From assembly GCF_002162375.1 (NCBI RefSeq), contig NZ_CP021425.1:4419001-4483000 (forward strand): a stretch of DNA of 64,000 nt, written 5' to 3'. Under the pieces are notes generated by a model. That model saw only the letters and a program-made list of their open reading frames with translations, was not told the DNA's origin and searched no databases. Of the stretch, positions 24,965 through 33,170 are shown one piece after another; the stretch's first letter is position 1, and every line of letters starts with the position of its first letter. Position numbers and translations under genes: made by a program. The DNA is from Oleiphilus messinensis (GTDB taxonomy: Bacteria; Pseudomonadota; Gammaproteobacteria; Pseudomonadales; Oleiphilaceae).

Positions 24965-27900
24965 CTAGGACATTTCCTGATGGGATGAATCCGCCGCTAA
25001 AGGCGCTTGCAAGAGATCACAAAGCACAGCCAACTCATCCAGCAAAGTCTGTTTCAGTGTAGTCAACTCAGCGGCATCAAGAGGCATTGTTTTCAACTTC
25101 TCTTCCAGTGACAGAGCAATGGCACTCACCCGCTCTCCACCAATAGCGGCGGACATGCCTTTCAAACTGTGCACAATAATTTCGGCTTGCTCCCTTTCCA
25201 TCGCCGCTTGCTGTTCTAGCCCATCCCGAATTCGTTCAACTTCCTTCAAAAAGGCAACGACGGCCCGTTGATAAATTCGTTCGTTACCAGCCATTCGGCC
25301 CAAAGCGCCTGATTTATTGAGTACCGACAGCAATTGGTAGTCACCTTCCGGGTCTGCCACTTCATTTTTGGGCATTTCCTGATTGACCGTAGGCCCGCCC
25401 AATTCAACGTAATAGCCGATAACGGCCACAAGCTGATCCAGGTCAAAAGGTTTACCAATGTGGTCATTCATTCCGGAGTCCAGCGCCGCTTTCCGGTCAG
25501 AAGGCAAAGCATTTGCTGTCATCGCCACAATAGGCAACGCGTTCAACTTGAGTTCATTTCGAATATGCCGGGTTGCCGTGTATCCATCCATTCCCGGCAT
25601 TTGCACATCCATGAGTACCAGGTCATACTCAGCATCCGGCCCACGCAGCTTTTCAACGGCAACAGCACCGTCTACTGCTACATCGACAGAGGCCCCCTCA
25701 CTCTGCAGCAGTTCGCTTGCCACTTGTTGATTAGTAAGGTTATCTTCAACCAGAAGGATACGCACGCTTTGCAGCCTGCAATCGGCAGCAGCACGAATCG
25801 GCAAGTCAGTAACGAGCTCTGTATGGGACTCAAGGGATTCAGTGTTACCATGGTGGTTACCGCTTTTTCCTTCACCCCTTGTCTTGTTTTTGAATACCAG
25901 CGCATCAGCAACTGAATCCAGAACCATTGATGCGGTCAGGGGCTTAACCAGGAAATCATCAATCACATTCGGTAAATTCTGGTTACGATGCTCCATTGCC
26001 TCTCGCCCATGAGCCGTCACCATGACAATCATTGGCAGCCTGGCTGCCGGTACCTGATTACGAATTGCCTCACTGGTTTCCCAACCATCAAGACCAGGCA
26101 TACTCCAGTCCATCAAGACAATATCGAATGATTCATCATCACCAGCGGCCTCAACCAATATCTGTAAGGCCTGCTCCCCCGATTCGGCCGCTTCAAAAGA
26201 CCAACCAAAAGATTCTACGATACTGCTCATGATCTCTCGCGCTGCACTATTGTCGTCGACAATCAATGCCCGAATATCAACCGGAACGCTAACCGGCGCA
26301 CGATGATCCGGGCCATCCACTGCCACACAGGGCAAGGTAAACATAAACGTGCTGCCTCTATGCAGCTCACTCTCTACAGTGATCTTGCCCCCCATCATTT
26401 CGACCAGCCGTTTACTGATCGCCAGTCCCAATCCGGTTCCACCGAACTGCCGCGCAGTCGATGCTTCAGCTTGAGCAAATCCTTCAAAAATACGGGCCAG
26501 TTTATCCTCGGCGATACCGATACCGGTATCGCGTACTTCAAACTGCAAGACAACATCATCGGCATTGCGCGAAACCAGTTTGACCCCAATGATGACTTCA
26601 CCCTCTTCGGTAAATTTAACCGCATTACCGGTCAGGTTAATCAAAACCTGCTTCAAGCGCATACCATCCAATCTCACCCAGGCTGGTACAACATTCTGGA
26701 TATCAAAAAGGACTTCAATATCTTTGTTACCGATATTGCTGGAGACAATCACACTGATATCCCGAAGTATTTCATCCAGCTCATTGGCCTGGGGATCGAG
26801 AGTTAATTTGCCGGCTTCGATTTTTGAAAAATCGAGGATATCGTTAATAATGCTGAGCAATGATCGTGCGGCCGAGCCCGCTTTTTTGATGTAATCTGCC
26901 TGCTGCGGATCAAGACGTGTCCGCTCGGCGAGTTGCAGCATTCCGATTACAGCATTCATTGGGGTTCTGATTTCATGGCTCATATTGGCCAAAAATTCAG
27001 ATTTTGATCGATTTGCTTTATCCGCCAGTTCACGAGCCTGCTTCAATTCTGCCTCATACTGCCGCTGTTCGGTGATATCCTGGTTAATACCCAAAACCAT
27101 CACCGGATCACCCTGCTCATTTCGCTCCACAACTGCAGCGGCCTTAACATACCGGATTTCACCATTGGGCCGAGAGATCCGGAAGACCGGATCATAATTG
27201 CCGGTTCCTGCCAGGGCTTGATTCAACTTCTCAACCGTCTTGTCCACATCCTCTGGATGAACTCGCTGCAACCAGTAATTGTAGTAAAGGCGAGTTTTAC
27301 GCACTTCCGACGGCACCTGATAAATCAGGAGCATCTGCTCATTCCAGATCAGTTCATCGGTCTCAAGATTCCAGGACCAAATGCCCAGTTGTGCCACTTC
27401 GGCAGCTTTTAACAGATGATCACGAACCGAAGTCAGATTACGACGATCCAGAACTTGACTACTGATATCCAGGGCCACACCGAGATACCCGACCACTCTT
27501 CGCTGTTGGTCTTTCAGGGCGGTAACCGTAAGATTGACCTGGAAAACACTGCCATCTTTACGGACATAGCTCCATTCATGGGTATTTTCGCGATCCATTT
27601 TAGTTTTAATCACGAATACCTCGAACCCCGGTGAAAGCGGAACCCCCAGCTCCCGGGAAAATTCCTGAGCGCGGGCAGCAACTTCCGCCTCCAGATGGAA
27701 TAACGCCGGCGTTTTCTTGTGGAGTAATTCAGCGGCCTCATAGCCCAGCATTTTCTCTGCAGTCGGATTAAACAAGGTAATCGTACCTTGAGAATCGGTT
27801 GCAATGATGGCCATTCCTGCTGAATTCAATATCGCAGCTTGTAAGGTTGATACCTGCCGTAACTCATGAGTGCGGGCTTCCACCTGCTGTTCAAGGCTAC

Positions 27901-29407
27901 AATTCAACTCCCGAACCTGGCGTTCAGCACTTAACTGCTGAGAGATATCCCGGATGGTAATGGCCAGGCCGACAAGTGTAGAAGAACTGTCAAAAATCGG
28001 GTTTATAGACAGAACCACTGCGGCACTCACTTGCTCGCGGTTGCGCAGTTCACAGCGCATATCCGCCACCGGGGTTCCATCTTTTGCCTGGGCAATCCCA
28101 TTGGCAAATGCAGCCTGCGAGTTTTCATCAATAAACAAGTGGGAAACGCCCTTCTTGATGATATATTGAATGTCCAACAATTCTTCCGCCCGGGGATTCC
28201 ACTGGGCAATCTTTCCGGCAGCATCAAGACCTAGAATTGCATCCGTGCTGCTTTGTACAATCGCCGCCAAGCGGGCCTGTTCTACCCTCGAGCTTTGCGC
28301 CTGACGAACGTTTTTCTGGAACAAATAAGATATGGTAAAAATGACCAATAACACGAGTGCGTTATTCAAGAACGTCAATAGGCTGGACCAGATGGGCACA
28401 TCACTCGGAACCACAATCGACAATGTCAATGTTCGACGGGGGTAACCCGGTGGAATCACCCATTGCTCAATCCCCATCCAGAATCGATCATTATTCAACG
28501 TTGTAACATTAATCAACGGTGACCTGAAAACGCTGTCGCCCAGAAAAAACTCATCCTCCCAGCGCTCGGGCTTTTTCACTTCGAATGCAAATCCGGGTCT
28601 ATTCGGATGGACAAGGAAGTCACCTGCAGAATTCAGCAAATAGAACTGCCATCGTTCCGGAAGATCTGCACTTAAGGAAAGAAGCAAATCTGACGCCAGA
28701 TAATTGATTACCACAACACCAACAACCTGGCCTTCAACATTGTAAATTGGTGTCGCAATCCGGATGGTTGGCTTATGAGGTACTTCGACTGCGCCCAGCT
28801 CCCGATTCAAGTTCACCTCCGAAATATACACCTCCTCCTGATTCAGGTTGATCGCACTTTGAAAATAGGGCCGTTGTCCTTTCTCCTGCAGGTTCGCCTC
28901 CGCAATCGCCAAAATGGATCCACCCCGACGCTCAACCCTCACCAGTTCACGCCCCTTCGACTCTACACCGATGTAGCGAACCTGAAAGACATTGGGATGG
29001 GCCTGAATATAATTACGGAAAATTTCCTGAAGGCGAGACTTCCACTGAACCAACGTACTCTTGCCCTCGCTATCATAGCCATGACCTTGAACGGCACGCT
29101 GAATACCTTGAATCGGTGGAACGGTTGACAGGAAAAAAATGTCTCGCTTGAGCCCATCAAGGGAGCTCTCCAAAATGGCTAAACGGTCATTTAGTTCAGC
29201 ATGGATCTGATTATCGTATTCTTGAACGGTTTTGTAATAGGCGTGCCCCCACAACACCAAGAGCAGAATCAGAATCAATCCAAGGCCCACAAGCAGCGAG
29301 CGTTCCATATGGCCGGATTGAACAACGTTTAGCCAACGCCGCTGACAGATTGACCGGGAATTCCTTGGTATTGTGTTTGGTATGGGCTTGCTCCCGGTCT
29401 GCGGCAT
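24965..29407 (-). CDS. Cache/PAS hybrid sensor histidine kinase with two receiver domains and HPt
   Basis: 1480 residues. TM1 about 34-57, then a periplasmic double-Cache-type sensor (about 60-330, with Y-I-G-V-E-S-K-G-R-E-L-V-R-V and R-I-A-T-P-I-Y) and TM2 (about 340-360). Three or four PAS domains follow, the last with W-N-L-E-T-D-E-L-I-W-N-E-Q. The phospho-His is in F-L-A-N-M-S-H-E-I-R-T-P-M-N. HATPase boxes are intact (D-T-G-I-G-I-A, G-T-G-L-G-L-A-I). Receiver 1 has Asp in V-L-M-D-W-S-M-P, receiver 2 in V-L-M-D-V-Q-M-P. The C-terminal HPt carries His in V-H-S-L-K-G-M-S-A-A. It is BarA/TodS-like in organisation. The exported repeat protein starts 68 bp downstream, then the chemoreceptor, so one regulated unit is likely. 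Confidence 0.95.
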   Translation of the reverse strand: MPQTGSKPIPNTIPRNSRSICQRRWLNVVQSGHMERSLLVGLGLILILLLVLWGHAYYKTVQEYDNQIHAELNDRLAILESSLDGLKRDIFFLSTVPPIQGIQRAVQGHGYDSEGKSTLVQWKSRLQEIFRNYIQAHPNVFQVRYIGVESKGRELVRVERRGGSILAIAEANLQEKGQRPYFQSAINLNQEEVYISEVNLNRELGAVEVPHKPTIRIATPIYNVEGQVVGVVVINYLASDLLLSLSADLPERWQFYLLNSAGDFLVHPNRPGFAFEVKKPERWEDEFFLGDSVFRSPLINVTTLNNDRFWMGIEQWVIPPGYPRRTLTLSIVVPSDVPIWSSLLTFLNNALVLLVIFTISYLFQKNVRQAQSSRVEQARLAAIVQSSTDAILGLDAAGKIAQWNPRAEELLDIQYIIKKGVSHLFIDENSQAAFANGIAQAKDGTPVADMRCELRNREQVSAAVVLSINPIFDSSSTLVGLAITIRDISQQLSAERQVRELNCSLEQQVEARTHELRQVSTLQAAILNSAGMAIIATDSQGTITLFNPTAEKMLGYEAAELLHKKTPALFHLEAEVAARAQEFSRELGVPLSPGFEVFVIKTKMDRENTHEWSYVRKDGSVFQVNLTVTALKDQQRRVVGYLGVALDISSQVLDRRNLTSVRDHLLKAAEVAQLGIWSWNLETDELIWNEQMLLIYQVPSEVRKTRLYYNYWLQRVHPEDVDKTVEKLNQALAGTGNYDPVFRISRPNGEIRYVKAAAVVERNEQGDPVMVLGINQDITEQRQYEAELKQARELADKANRSKSEFLANMSHEIRTPMNAVIGMLQLAERTRLDPQQADYIKKAGSAARSLLSIINDILDFSKIEAGKLTLDPQANELDEILRDISVIVSSNIGNKDIEVLFDIQNVVPAWVRLDGMRLKQVLINLTGNAVKFTEEGEVIIGVKLVSRNADDVVLQFEVRDTGIGIAEDKLARIFEGFAQAEASTARQFGGTGLGLAISKRLVEMMGGKITVESELHRGSTFMFTLPCVAVDGPDHRAPVSVPVDIRALIVDDNSAAREIMSSIVESFGWSFEAAESGEQALQILVEAAGDDESFDIVLMDWSMPGLDGWETSEAIRNQVPAARLPMIVMVTAHGREAMEHRNQNLPNVIDDFLVKPLTASMVLDSVADALVFKNKTRGEGKSGNHHGNTESLESHTELVTDLPIRAAADCRLQSVRILLVEDNLTNQQVASELLQSEGASVDVAVDGAVAVEKLRGPDAEYDLVLMDVQMPGMDGYTATRHIRNELKLNALPIVAMTANALPSDRKAALDSGMNDHIGKPFDLDQLVAVIGYYVELGGPTVNQEMPKNEVADPEGDYQLLSVLNKSGALGRMAGNERIYQRAVVAFLKEVERIRDGLEQQAAMEREQAEIIVHSLKGMSAAIGGERVSAIALSLEEKLKTMPLDAAELTTLKQTLLDELAVLCDLLQAPLAADSSHQEMS

Positions 29408-29491
29408 GTTCAGTCATCCAAAGGTAGGGGCGTGCGGTTAAAAACCACGGTACTGTCTAAATCGCATGGCTAAACTTAATTCAAATTAGCG

Positions 29492-29577
29492 ACAGCTATC
29501 AGTTTAGCTACAGCTATGAGTTTAGCTACAATCACAATTTTTACCTCCTATCAGGGGACAAGACCGGGATTTGTCCC
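29492..29577. promoter_or_regulatory. 18-bp tandem direct repeat and adjacent inverted repeat (putative operator)
   Basis: ACAGCTATCAGTTTAGCT (29492-29509) is followed directly by ACAGCTATGAGTTTAGCT (29510-29527). Then GGGACAA (29555-29561) pairs with TTGTCCC (29571-29577). They lie in the 308-bp divergent region between the hybrid kinase (-) and the OmpR-type regulator (+). Direct repeats are the usual form of OmpR/PhoB-family sites, so autoregulation by the neighbouring regulator is possible. Confidence 0.45.
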
Positions 29578-29660
29578 AATCTGTCACAAAAATGCTTTCG
29601 CGGGATTCACGAAAGGCTGGCATCATTTGGGAACAAGGCAATGGCTGTAGGAACAGGAGG

Positions 29661-29703
29661 CAGTTTGATCGGGAAACAGTTTGGTCAGGAAACAGTTTGG
29701 TAA
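29661..29703. repeat. 16-bp tandem repeat, about 2.7 copies
   Basis: CAGTTTGATCGGGAAA (29661-29676), CAGTTTGGTCAGGAAA (29677-29692), then CAGTTTGGTAAG. It ends just before the ribosome site (GGAGAAGCT) of the response regulator at 29716, so it forms the 5' leader of that mRNA or part of its promoter. Confidence 0.6.
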
Positions 29704-29715
29704 GTTGGAGAAGCT

Positions 29716-30573
29716 ATGGACCACTATGCATTATCAGAACAAAAATACCGTCTTATTTTGGTAGAAGACGACGACGAACTGTCTTCGCTGGTACAGGAAT
29801 ACCTGACTAAAAATGGCTTTGAGGTCTCCGTTGTACAGGACGGGTCACAGGCAGTTGAGCAAATTCTTTCAGCACAGCCCGATCTGGTGATACTGGATAT
29901 CATGCTACCCGGACTTTCCGGTATGGAAGTATGTCGACAGGTTCGAAACGGTTATTCCGCCCCCATTTTAATGCTAACCGCACTGGATGAGGACATGGAT
30001 CAGATGCTGGGACTGGAGTTAGGTGCAGATGATTATGTCATCAAACCCATTAAACCCCGCCTGCTGCTATCCCGGATAAGAGCACTCCTGAGGCGTTCGG
30101 AGATTACCGGGCGGGGAGCACTTGTCCCGTCCGCCGGTGATCGGGCTGTATCAGATTCAAGTACATCAAATCCAAGCACAGCAAATCCAACTAGTGCGCA
30201 AACGAAAGACGGTCAGGCTGCCAGCCCTGGCGCTATACCCGTCCCTTCGCTTAAGAGTAACGGGCTGGAAATTGACTTTCAGTCACGCACGGTGCACATC
30301 AATCAGCGCATGGTTCATTTAACAACGGCGGAGTTTGATTTGCTCTCGTTGTTAGCCAAAAAAAGTGGGTCCACCGTTTCCCGTGATGAAATCCTGCATA
30401 ACCTTCGTGGTTTCGAATACGACGGCCTTGATCGTTCCATTGATAGGCGAATCTCGCGACTGCGCAAGAAACTGAACGACGACCCCATCGAACCCAAACT
30501 GATTAAAACCGTACGCGGCAAAGGCTACTTACTCTGCCCGGTTACACCAAATGAAAACAAGTCCGAGGAGTAA
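29716..30573 (+). CDS. OmpR/RstA-family response regulator
   Basis: 285 residues from ATG 29716, with GGAG 6 bases upstream. Receiver domain at 10-125: V-E-D-D-D-E, phospho-Asp in V-I-L-D-I-M-L-P (about residue 62), Thr in M-L-T-A-L-D, Lys in Y-V-I-K-P. A long low-complexity linker rich in Ser, Asn and Thr (about 145-170) separates it from the OmpR winged helix (about 185-278, L-T-T-A-E-F-D-L-L and V-R-G-K-G-Y-L). The linker is longer than usual. The kinase follows after 9 bp. Confidence 0.94.
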   Translation: MDHYALSEQKYRLILVEDDDELSSLVQEYLTKNGFEVSVVQDGSQAVEQILSAQPDLVILDIMLPGLSGMEVCRQVRNGYSAPILMLTALDEDMDQMLGLELGADDYVIKPIKPRLLLSRIRALLRRSEITGRGALVPSAGDRAVSDSSTSNPSTANPTSAQTKDGQAASPGAIPVPSLKSNGLEIDFQSRTVHINQRMVHLTTAEFDLLSLLAKKSGSTVSRDEILHNLRGFEYDGLDRSIDRRISRLRKKLNDDPIEPKLIKTVRGKGYLLCPVTPNENKSEE

Positions 30574-30582
30574 CTCAAACAC

Positions 30583-32184
30583 ATGTTTAAAGCCTTTGGT
30601 CGCTTATGGTTATTTATCATTTTACCCTTAGTCGTGCTGCTCTATCCCAGTGATTACAACCCCATCAACAGCCTGAGTAACTGGCTATTCCAGGATCGGG
30701 TGGTGAACACCTACCAAGGCACGTTCTATCTACTCGAGAAACGCCTTAACCAGCACCCCCAGTCAGAGTGGGTAGAACAATTTCCAGACATCACCCGCAA
30801 TTTTGTTTATGACATCAAATTGATTCCCACCAATGAGGCCAGTGACTCCGAAATTATTGTTGAAAACCTGAAACAGGGTAAATTTGCCTATCTGGATGAT
30901 GACGATGTTTCCGTATTGGCACGTCAGGTTTCAGGCTCTGATTTGAGCATCTACATGTATCTGGATATCGGCGAAGATCTGGACACCATCAATTCCGCCC
31001 GGGGCCCTCTCACGTTACTTCGGGATGAGTTACTGACGCTTGAGCGAGTTCAATGGGGCACGCGACTCGCAGCGTTGGAGCCAGAATTTGCTTTTCCATT
31101 AACCCTGGTGCCTTTAGATGGACTCAAGCTATCCGAACGAAAACTACAACAATTGCAGCAAAAAGGCATAACCTACGAACTGAGTGAGGAACGCTACACT
31201 ATTCTTTACATTTCGTTAACCGAGCAAGAGCTATTAAGGGCGGGCCCGGCCCCGATGCCTGGTTCGATCGAAAAAGCATTGGTCGCCATTTTCAGCATGG
31301 TCATTGGTGCCTTGTCCATTGGCATGATTTTGTTTCTCTATCCATTGTGGCGGGATCTGAATAAACTGGCCGGTACCGCCTCATCCTTTGGCGAAGGCTA
31401 TCTTGACCGACGCGCAGAGCTGGGTAAACGATCCATCGTAATCCGGTTAGCCAGCTCCTTTAACGCCATGGCGGATCGAATTGAAAACATGATCAAAAGC
31501 CAGCGTGACCTGACCAATGCCATCGCCCATGATCTAAGAACACCGCTGTCCCGCCTTAGTTTCGCATTTGAAATGCTGGATCACGATGACGTATCCGAAG
31601 AGGATCGACGCCGGTATAGTCGAAGTATCGGTACCAGTATCGATACGCTAGATCACCTGATCCAACAGATACTGGCGCTGTCACGCTACAGTCGCGCCGC
31701 AGATGTTGCGCAATTCAGTCACTCTAAACTTGCGTTGGCACTGCAGGATGCAACAGAGTTGACACAAGCGGCCTACCCTAAGCTGAATATCGGTTGCGAT
31801 ATCAGCCCGGAACTGCATACAGAAACTGTATTTTCCGATCGCAGAGCAATACTCCGAGCGCTGGATAACCTGTTAGGCAACGCCGTTCGATTTGCCAAAT
31901 CAACCATCGAAATTGATTTCGTGACAACGGAAACCCATTATTGTCTGCGCGTTTCAGATGATGGCCCCGGCATTCCCGAACAGGACTACGAAAAAGTCTT
32001 TCTGCCCTTCAGCCAATTGGGTAACGCACAACGAGAGATATCGAAGGAACACGGTCTCGGGTTAGCTATTGTCAAACAGATTGCACTCTGGCATCGCGGC
32101 ACGATTCAATTGAAGCGCTCTAATTTGGGCGGTGCACAGTTCGAACTGTGCTGGCCCAGAGTACAGGAGCACAAGGTCCCGTGA
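30583..32184 (+). CDS. RstB-like sensor histidine kinase
   Basis: 533 residues. TM1 at about 8-25, a periplasmic domain to about 230, TM2 about 235-260, then HAMP (L-A-G-T-A-S-S-F-G-E-G-Y-L-D-R-R). The phospho-His is in A-I-A-H-D-L-R-T-P-L-S-R-L. The N-box is L-D-N-L-L-G-N-A-V-R-F-A, with G-boxes S-D-D-G-P-G-I-P and H-G-L-G-L-A-I-V. All catalytic boxes are intact. It is the partner of the regulator 9 bp upstream. The outer-membrane protein gene downstream on the same strand may be a target. Confidence 0.94.
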   Translation: MFKAFGRLWLFIILPLVVLLYPSDYNPINSLSNWLFQDRVVNTYQGTFYLLEKRLNQHPQSEWVEQFPDITRNFVYDIKLIPTNEASDSEIIVENLKQGKFAYLDDDDVSVLARQVSGSDLSIYMYLDIGEDLDTINSARGPLTLLRDELLTLERVQWGTRLAALEPEFAFPLTLVPLDGLKLSERKLQQLQQKGITYELSEERYTILYISLTEQELLRAGPAPMPGSIEKALVAIFSMVIGALSIGMILFLYPLWRDLNKLAGTASSFGEGYLDRRAELGKRSIVIRLASSFNAMADRIENMIKSQRDLTNAIAHDLRTPLSRLSFAFEMLDHDDVSEEDRRRYSRSIGTSIDTLDHLIQQILALSRYSRAADVAQFSHSKLALALQDATELTQAAYPKLNIGCDISPELHTETVFSDRRAILRALDNLLGNAVRFAKSTIEIDFVTTETHYCLRVSDDGPGIPEQDYEKVFLPFSQLGNAQREISKEHGLGLAIVKQIALWHRGTIQLKRSNLGGAQFELCWPRVQEHKVP

Positions 32185-32374
32185 CACTTTGTGACCGTTC
32201 AGGCCTTAATGTGAAGATAATTGCCCCTTGGTATCGTCACAGTCTGTCCCAGAAGAACCACAGCATTGCGTGGGGATATTCGCAACAATGGCTCCAGGTT
32301 GATTCGGGGGGTGCAGGTCATCTACCCGGTCAGTATTTCAAGCAATTTCAGCTTACTTGTAATGGAGCATCTAT

Positions 32375-33151
32375 ATGTTGGAAATGACCGCAAACTCAAG
32401 CCGCAAAACAAAACGTCCAGGTACATTGATCGCGGAGACACTGATCACAGAAACGCTGCGCCCGACAGCCCTGGTTTTAGCCATCGCTGCCCTGTTCTCT
32501 CAGTCCTTGAGTGCCAACCCACAGGACACACCACAATACGCCATTGGAGGATCCATCGGTACCTCCGGGTTGGGTATCAGTGTAAGTGGAAAAACGCCAT
32601 GGAGCTTTGTGCAGGATGATCAAGTGCAATGGCGTGGTGCTCTGGCCGGGATGAGTATCGATGACATAGATGATCTCGAGATCAACAACACCGAGTACAA
32701 GGATGCTGATTTTGCATCCTACAACCTGCAATCCGGGCTTGACTGGTACCCGTTCCAGGGCTGGGCAGAAGAGGTCTTTTTCTCATCCGGGCTGCTGCTG
32801 AATAAAACTGATATTTCCGGCTTCGCCGATATGGACAAGACCTTCAAGGTCGGAAACAAAGAAGTCCGTAAAGGCGATATCACCTCTCTGGAGCTGGATA
32901 TCGAGGACAAAGGTGTCATGCCCTATATCAGCGTGGGTTGGGGAAACAAACTAACCCATGAACGAGGATTCGACTTTCATGCAGAACTGGGTCTGGCGGT
33001 CGCCTTCCAATCTCCCGATGTGAAATTTACGGCCGTAGATCCAAATAATTTCCTGAGTGCGGCAGACCTGGCACGGGAAAAAGATGACATAGAGGACGAT
33101 TTGCAAGGGTTACGCGGCTTTATCAATGCGACTGTCAGTTATCATTTCTGA
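32375..33151 (+). CDS. Outer-membrane beta-barrel protein (OmpW/porin-like fold)
   Basis: 258 residues from ATG 32375 (GGAG 8 bases upstream). The N-terminus is long for a signal peptide: about 30 polar residues, then the hydrophobic A-L-V-L-A-I-A-A-L-F, with cleavage probable after L-S-A about residue 48. The mature part has alternating beta-strand pattern, G-I-S-V-S-G and Y-I-S-V-G-W-G. It ends in T-V-S-Y-H-F, and a C-terminal aromatic (Phe) is typical of barrels inserted by BamA. Its family is otherwise not recognised. It follows the RstA/RstB-like pair by 190 bp and may be regulated by it. Confidence 0.72.
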   Translation: MLEMTANSSRKTKRPGTLIAETLITETLRPTALVLAIAALFSQSLSANPQDTPQYAIGGSIGTSGLGISVSGKTPWSFVQDDQVQWRGALAGMSIDDIDDLEINNTEYKDADFASYNLQSGLDWYPFQGWAEEVFFSSGLLLNKTDISGFADMDKTFKVGNKEVRKGDITSLELDIEDKGVMPYISVGWGNKLTHERGFDFHAELGLAVAFQSPDVKFTAVDPNNFLSAADLAREKDDIEDDLQGLRGFINATVSYHF

Positions 33152-33170
33152 TTACAGTCTCTTCTGATTA

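Noticed and set aside
25334-25915. 193-codon plus-strand frame opposite the hybrid kinase
   Set aside because: Antisense to receiver-domain coding; no start signal or motif.
29661-29703. Short repeat array considered as CRISPR
   Set aside because: Copies are adjacent without spacers and no cas gene is near.
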